Assembly: GCA_017936025.1 (NCBI GenBank)
Contig: JAGBGL010000096.1
Coordinates: 1-7,782, forward strand
Direction: 5' to 3'
DNA: 7,782 nt
DNA from: Bacillota bacterium
GTDB taxonomy: Bacteria; Bacillota; Clostridia; Peptostreptococcales; Anaerovoracaceae
Of the stretch, positions 4,679-7,782 are shown in pieces (positions within the stretch are counted from its first letter, which is position 1; each line of letters opens with the position of its first letter). A program made the translations under genes and the position numbers. The notes below the pieces were generated by a model that saw nothing but the letters and a program-made list of their open reading frames with translations, had not been told where the DNA came from and did no database searches.

Positions 4679-5860
4679 ATTTATTTAGATAATGCAGCAA
4701 CGTCCTTTCCTAAACCGAAAGGCATGATAGAAAAAATGTCTGACCATCAGCTGGCCTGGTGCGGGAATCCCGGCCGGGCGGGACACATGCTTTCGCGGAA
4801 AACAGCAGAAGCCGTCCGCAGCAGCAGAAATATCCTGGCAGACTTTTTCGATATAGATGACCCTGCGCGGATCATTTTCACAAAGAACGCGACAGAAGCC
4901 CTGAATCTGGCGATCCTGGGGACTGTAAAAGAAGGCGATCATATTATAACGACTTCAATGGAACACAATTCAGTACTGAGACCGTTGATTGCTTCCGGGG
5001 CAGAATATACTATTATTTCCTGCAGACAGGATGGTTCGCTGGATCCGGCAGACGTCGAAAAAGCGATACGTAAAAATACAGGCCTTATTGTATGCACACA
5101 TGCTTCCAATGTGACAGGCACAATAATGCCGGTACACCGTCTGGCAGATATCTGCAGAAAAAAAGGCATCCGCATACTGGTGGATGCTTCCCAGAGCGCA
5201 GGGCATCTGCCGCTGAGCGCAGATGATTTTGATATGGTCGCAATGCCCGGGCACAAAGGGCTCCTCGGTCCTATGGGAACAGGTCTTCTGATCGTTAAAG
5301 AAAAAAAGGCTCTGCAGCCGCTGATGTATGGCGGCACAGGAACTCTGTCAAAGATGCTTGAGCCGCCGGTGGAGTTTCCGGAAAGTTTTGAGGCCGGGAC
5401 TGTGAATGCACCGGGCATCATCGGGCTTGGCCATGCGGCGGGGTGGATCATGAATCGCGGCATAGAACAGATCTACGAGTACCAGATGGGACTGATCCGC
5501 ATGTTCGACGAACAGCTGCGCAATATGCCGCAGGTGGAAGTCTATGGCCCTTCAGTATACCGCAGCAAAGTCGGTATCACAGCTTTCAATGTAAGGGGCC
5601 GCAGCAGCGAAGAGGTGGCATCGCTTTTAAACGATGAGTTTGGGATTGCAGTGCGTGCGGGCTTCCACTGCGCGGGAATTGCGCACAAAACAATAGGCAC
5701 CTGGGATACAGGTGCCGTAAGAGTCAGTCCCGGGGTTTTCACGACCCGCAGTCAGATGCAGTATGCCGCCGATGTCATCTGGCGCATTGCGAAAACCGCT
5801 AGCGGAGTTCGTCCATCGCGATATTTGCCAGTTCATCCGCGCGGTTGTTCATTTCGGTAA
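4676..5860 (+). CDS. Cysteine desulfurase family protein (class V aminotransferase fold)
   Basis: A PLP enzyme of 394 residues, similar to the NifS/SufS/Csd group, that would take sulfur from cysteine as a protein persulfide and release alanine. The opening MIYLDNAATSFPKP is diagnostic. The Schiff-base lysine is K194 in AMPGHKGLLGP, D170 (ILVDASQSAGH) would bind the pyridine nitrogen, H97 lies in SMEHNS, and C332 in RAGFHCAG is the likely persulfide cysteine. It resembles the subfamily found next to redox genes in Clostridia, so Fe-S assembly, selenium or another sulfur relay are all possible. AAGGAGG lies 7 bases before the ATG, within a hairpin loop. Homologues normally end soon after the RVSPG segment and one helix; here about 20 extra residues (from ASGVRPSR on) run antisense to the RNase H gene, as if an original stop codon had been lost. 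Confidence 0.9.
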   Translation: MIYLDNAATSFPKPKGMIEKMSDHQLAWCGNPGRAGHMLSRKTAEAVRSSRNILADFFDIDDPARIIFTKNATEALNLAILGTVKEGDHIITTSMEHNSVLRPLIASGAEYTIISCRQDGSLDPADVEKAIRKNTGLIVCTHASNVTGTIMPVHRLADICRKKGIRILVDASQSAGHLPLSADDFDMVAMPGHKGLLGPMGTGLLIVKEKKALQPLMYGGTGTLSKMLEPPVEFPESFEAGTVNAPGIIGLGHAAGWIMNRGIEQIYEYQMGLIRMFDEQLRNMPQVEVYGPSVYRSKVGITAFNVRGRSSEEVASLLNDEFGIAVRAGFHCAGIAHKTIGTWDTGAVRVSPGVFTTRSQMQYAADVIWRIAKTASGVRPSRYLPVHPRGCSFR

Positions 5861-6350
5861 CGTATTTAAAGTCTTCAAATGAGTAGCTGCCGCCGTTCCA
5901 TTCAAGGAACTTTTCGTATAGCTTATCAAAATCTGCAGCCTTGCTGTTCAAGTTGACATGACCCTTCACGCGGAAGAATTCGATTCTGTGATGGTCAAGA
6001 AACGGCAGCAGGGCTTCCCATAGATCCCGGTTTTCGACCGGTTTTTTCTGCGCATTTTTCCATCCGTTCTTCTGCCAGTTCACATACCATTTTTTGCGGA
6101 AGCAATCCATCAGATACGAACTGTCCGAATAAACATGTATCACCTGATCAGGCTTTTTCACTGCCTGCAGGGCCTGCAGAAGTGCTGTCATTTCCATGCG
6201 GTTGTTGGTAGTGTTGAGTTCGCCGCCGTAAAGCTCCTTGCGGTGTCCCGCAAATTCAAGGATAGCACCCCAGCCGCCGATGTTTTCGTCGTTCTGATTG
6301 CCGGAGCATCCTCCATCTGTATATATTCTTAAAATTTTATCATTTTTCAT
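5799..6350 (-). CDS. rnhA: Ribonuclease HI with an extended C-terminal loop
   Basis: RNase HI cuts the RNA strand of RNA-DNA hybrids (R-loops, primers) using two metal ions. The catalytic acids are all present in this 183-residue protein: D12 in YTDGG, E53 in NNRMEM, D76 in YSDSSY and D172 in NNRADELAN, with H131 in VKGH as the flexible-loop histidine. The stretch between H131 and D172 is 40 residues, whereas E. coli RNase HI has about ten, so there is an insertion of about 30 residues (KAADFDKLYEKFLEW and onward); I believe similar insertions occur in other Clostridia. No hybrid-binding domain is fused. The ATG at 6350 has GAGGT 7 bases upstream. The gene has its own promoter and a very short leader. 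Its last 62 bp overlap the convergent cysteine desulfurase gene. Confidence 0.95.
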   Translation of the reverse strand: MKNDKILRIYTDGGCSGNQNDENIGGWGAILEFAGHRKELYGGELNTTNNRMEMTALLQALQAVKKPDQVIHVYSDSSYLMDCFRKKWYVNWQKNGWKNAQKKPVENRDLWEALLPFLDHHRIEFFRVKGHVNLNSKAADFDKLYEKFLEWNGGSYSFEDFKYVTEMNNRADELANIAMDELR

Positions 6351-6370
6351 ATTATTACCTCTCTCGGGTT

Positions 6371-6399
6371 ATTATACGACAGTTTCCCTGCTCCTGCAA
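6371..6399 (-). promoter_or_regulatory. Sigma-A promoter of the RNase HI gene
   Basis: On the minus strand TTGCAG (6399-6394) and a perfect TATAAT (6376-6371) are 17 bases apart. Initiation near 6364 gives a leader of about 14 bases that consists of little more than the GAGAGAGGT ribosome site. Confidence 0.7.
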
Positions 6400-6460
6400 C
6401 GACCGTGTTTCGACACAGGCGGCTCCGCCCGCGTTACCAACAGCTCTTTTGTGGCGCATT

Positions 6461-6480
6461 GGTTACCGTTTCACGTAACC
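6461..6480. repeat. 20-bp inverted repeat GGTTAC-N8-GTAACC
   Basis: GGTTAC (6461-6466) and GTAACC (6475-6480) are perfect inverted hexamers separated by 8 bases. Arm sequence and spacing equal those of the element at 3181-3200, while the central 8 bases differ, which suggests that the arms and the spacing are what is kept. Confidence 0.7.
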
Positions 6481-6500
6481 ATACACAGAAAATTCGTGTT

Positions 6501-6531
6501 TGGCTACCGGAAGCACTTGACCCGGTAACCA
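6501..6531. repeat. Imperfect 10-bp inverted repeat in island 3
   Basis: TGGCTACCGG (6501-6510) pairs with CCGGTAACCA (6522-6531) at nine of ten positions around an 11-base loop. The single mismatch falls in the GGTTAC core, as in the degenerate arm at 3272. Confidence 0.65.
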
Positions 6532-6593
6532 TTTTCGCTGGCGGTTCTGTTGGTTACTGTTTTCAGCAATCATTTCCTCTAACGCTTTATTTG

Positions 6594-6654
6594 GTAACGG
6601 TGCACGTAACGATACACGTAGCGGTACACGTAACGGTGCGCGGTGCGCGTTACG
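6594..6654. repeat. 12-bp phased GTAAC tandem repeat with terminal inverted repeat
   Basis: GTAAC (or GTAGC) recurs exactly every 12 bases at 6594, 6606, 6618 and 6630. The full units are GGTGCACGTAAC (6599-6610), GATACACGTAGC (6611-6622) and GGTACACGTAAC (6623-6634). The array ends in a perfect inverted repeat, CGTAACG (6629-6635) and CGTTACG (6648-6654), around a GC-rich loop. It joins the right side of island 3. Confidence 0.75.
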
Positions 6655-6724
6655 CCCGCACAGAAGCAGTACGCTACACAAAGCGAATTTGTTTCAAAAA
6701 ATAAAAAACAAGCTTCTGCACTTG

Positions 6725-6753
6725 TTGACGGCACCCAAAAACAGGAGTAAAAT
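6725..6753 (+). promoter_or_regulatory. Sigma-A promoter of ilvE
   Basis: TTGACG (6725-6730) and TAAAAT (6748-6753) each match the consensus at five of six positions and are 17 bases apart. Transcription would start near 6760, giving a leader of about 60 bases. The leader opens with a small hairpin (GTGCAT 6765-6770, ATGCAC 6775-6780). I see no T-box, leader peptide or terminator there. Confidence 0.85.
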
Positions 6754-6820
6754 AACTGTATGCGGTGCATAAAAATGCACACACAAAACCACAAAACTCA
6801 TTAAGCAAAGGAGCGATAAT

Positions 6821-7782
6821 ATGAAATATAATTTTTCTATCACAAAAACTTCAAATCCCAAGACTAAGCCTGATCCTGATACGCTGAGATTCGGTACAGA
6901 GTTCACTGATCACATGTTTATCATGGACTACGAAGAGGGCAAAGGCTGGATCGACGGCAGAATCGTGCCTTACGGACCGCTGGTGCTGGATCCTGCTGCC
7001 GTAGTATTCCACTATGCACAGGAAATGTTCGAAGGATTAAAAGCATACAAAACAAAAGAAGGTAAGGTTCAGCTGTTCAGACCTGACATGAATGCAAAGA
7101 GAACTAACCGTACTAACGACAGACTGTGCATTCCTCAGATGGATGAAGATCTGTATGTGGAAGCAATCAAAGCGCTGGTATCCGTTGACGCTGACTGGAT
7201 CCCAGAAAAAGAAGGAACTTCCCTTTACATCAGACCATTCATCATCGCTGATGAACCATTCCTGGGAGTAAGACGAGCTAACCACTACAAATTCATCATC
7301 ATCCTGAGCCCTGTAGGACCATACTACGTTGGCGGACTGACTCCTACAAAGATCTATGTAGAAGACAAGTATGTACGTGCAACTGCCGGCGGTACAGGCG
7401 AAGCTAAATGCGGCGGTAACTATGCAGCTTCCCTGAAAGCACAGGAAGAAGCTCATGAAAAAGGATACGAACAGATCCTGTGGCTGGACGGCGTTGAAAG
7501 AAAATACGTTGAAGAAATCGGTACTTCCAATGCATTCTTCGTAATCGATAACGAAGTAATCACTGCACCTCTGGGCGGAACTATCCTGCCTGGTATCACA
7601 AGAGATTCTGTTATCCAGATCCTGAAACAGAAGGGCTACAAAGTTACAGAAAGAAAACTGGCTATCGACGAAGTTGTAGAAGCATATAAAGCAGGTAAAT
7701 TCCAGGAAATGTTCGCTTCCGGAACAGCCGCTGTAATCTCTCCTGTAGGCGAGCTGTCTTACATGGGTGAAAAAATGATCAT
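6821..7782 (+). CDS. ilvE: Branched-chain amino acid aminotransferase IlvE, N-terminal 320 residues
   Basis: A fold-type IV PLP transaminase that interconverts leucine, isoleucine and valine with their 2-oxo acids, using 2-oxoglutarate/glutamate; it serves synthesis and, in amino-acid fermenters, degradation. The frame is open to the window end after 320 codons. The family is roughly 340-360 residues, so only the C-terminal end is missing. Diagnostic stretches are HYAQEMFEGLKAY, LYIRPFIIA, the PLP lysine K196 in GEAKCGGNYAASL, YVEEIGTSNAFFV and the cofactor-phosphate region ASGTAAVISPVG. This long form with the GGTGEAKCGGNY pattern is close to the eukaryote-like BCAT class. AAAGGAG (6807-6813) lies 7 bases before the ATG. 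Codon choice looks more biased than in neighbouring genes (mostly CTG, ATC, GAA, AAA), suggesting high expression. Confidence 0.96.
   Translation, partial: MKYNFSITKTSNPKTKPDPDTLRFGTEFTDHMFIMDYEEGKGWIDGRIVPYGPLVLDPAAVVFHYAQEMFEGLKAYKTKEGKVQLFRPDMNAKRTNRTNDRLCIPQMDEDLYVEAIKALVSVDADWIPEKEGTSLYIRPFIIADEPFLGVRRANHYKFIIILSPVGPYYVGGLTPTKIYVEDKYVRATAGGTGEAKCGGNYAASLKAQEEAHEKGYEQILWLDGVERKYVEEIGTSNAFFVIDNEVITAPLGGTILPGITRDSVIQILKQKGYKVTERKLAIDEVVEAYKAGKFQEMFASGTAAVISPVGELSYMGEKMI

Larger units (their letters stand above)
6433..6557. repeat. GGTTAC/GTAACC repeat island 3
   Basis: The 470-base spacer between the divergent rnhA and ilvE genes (6351-6820) holds the two promoters and a third array of the motif: GTTACC at 6433-6438, GGTTACC at 6461-6467, GTAACC at 6475-6480, GGCTACC at 6502-6508, GGTAACC at 6524-6530 and GGTTAC at 6552-6557. 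Pairs form hairpins at 6461-6480 and 6501-6531. As in island 2, the array runs into short tandem repeats on its right. Reading frames across it code only low-complexity peptides and have no ribosome sites. Confidence 0.75.

Noticed and set aside
4939..5463. A 174-codon minus-strand open frame inside the cysteine desulfurase gene
   Set aside because: The opposite strand encodes a protein with all catalytic motifs; no ribosome site or recognisable domain was seen here.
6405..6704. A 99-codon + strand open frame across repeat island 3, with VTVHVTIHVAVHVTV in its product
   Set aside because: No ribosome site. The repetitive peptide is a direct reading of the 12-bp tandem repeat, and minus-strand frames over the same DNA are equally open and repetitive. 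I treat it as non-coding.
6760..6820. T-box or other riboswitch in the ilvE leader
   Set aside because: The leader is only about 60 bases with one 6-bp hairpin, no T-box sequence, no terminator/antiterminator pair and no leader peptide.
7037..7456. A 139-codon minus-strand open frame
   Set aside because: It lies wholly antisense to the well-supported ilvE frame and its Ser/Phe/Cys-rich product looks like no family; it is a shadow of biased codon use.

Overview
The window looks like chromosomal DNA of a Gram-positive anaerobe of the class Clostridia. The reasons are strong purine-rich Shine-Dalgarno sites (AAGGAGG, AAAGGAG), sigma-A type promoters, a WalJ-type metallo-hydrolase next to RlmH, a DUF362/ferredoxin protein next to a cysteine desulfurase of the anaerobe type, and Clostridia-like protein sequences. 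I cannot name the genus.

Layout. Positions 1-177 hold the 3' end of an ArsR-like regulator on the + strand, closed by a bidirectional terminator (184-217). A minus-strand operon then reads from a promoter at 2019-2047 through a WalJ/YycJ-like metallo-beta-lactamase-fold protein (1984-1190), RlmH (1187-708) and an HD-domain hydrolase (698-216). Gaps are only 2 and 9 bases. Further right, a lone minus-strand gene (3054-2266) encodes a PD-(D/E)XK nuclease-like protein of unknown role, with a consensus promoter (3091-3118). On the + strand, a DUF362 protein with two 4Fe-4S motifs (3460-4626) is followed after 49 bases by a cysteine desulfurase-family enzyme (4676-5860). The two may be one transcription unit linking sulfur mobilisation and Fe-S protein function. 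RNase HI lies on the minus strand (6350-5799) and overlaps the 3' end of the desulfurase gene by 62 bp. The window closes with a truncated branched-chain amino acid aminotransferase (ilvE, from 6821), which has its own strong promoter.

The most unusual content is in the spacers. Three intergenic regions (about 2097-2254, 3154-3392 and 6433-6654) are crowded with the motif GGTTAC/GTAACC, often as GGTNACC. The motif is arranged as successive inverted pairs able to form hairpins, and in two islands it is followed by short tandem repeats (18 bp and 12 bp units). I counted twelve exact GGTTAC/GTAACC hexamers and six GGTNACC heptamers there, and saw none in the genes. Two of the islands flank the nuclease-like gene. 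I do not recognise this repeat family.

A second unusual point is a perfect 10-bp inverted repeat that places the start codon of the desulfurase gene in a stem and its Shine-Dalgarno site in the loop. This suggests translational control.
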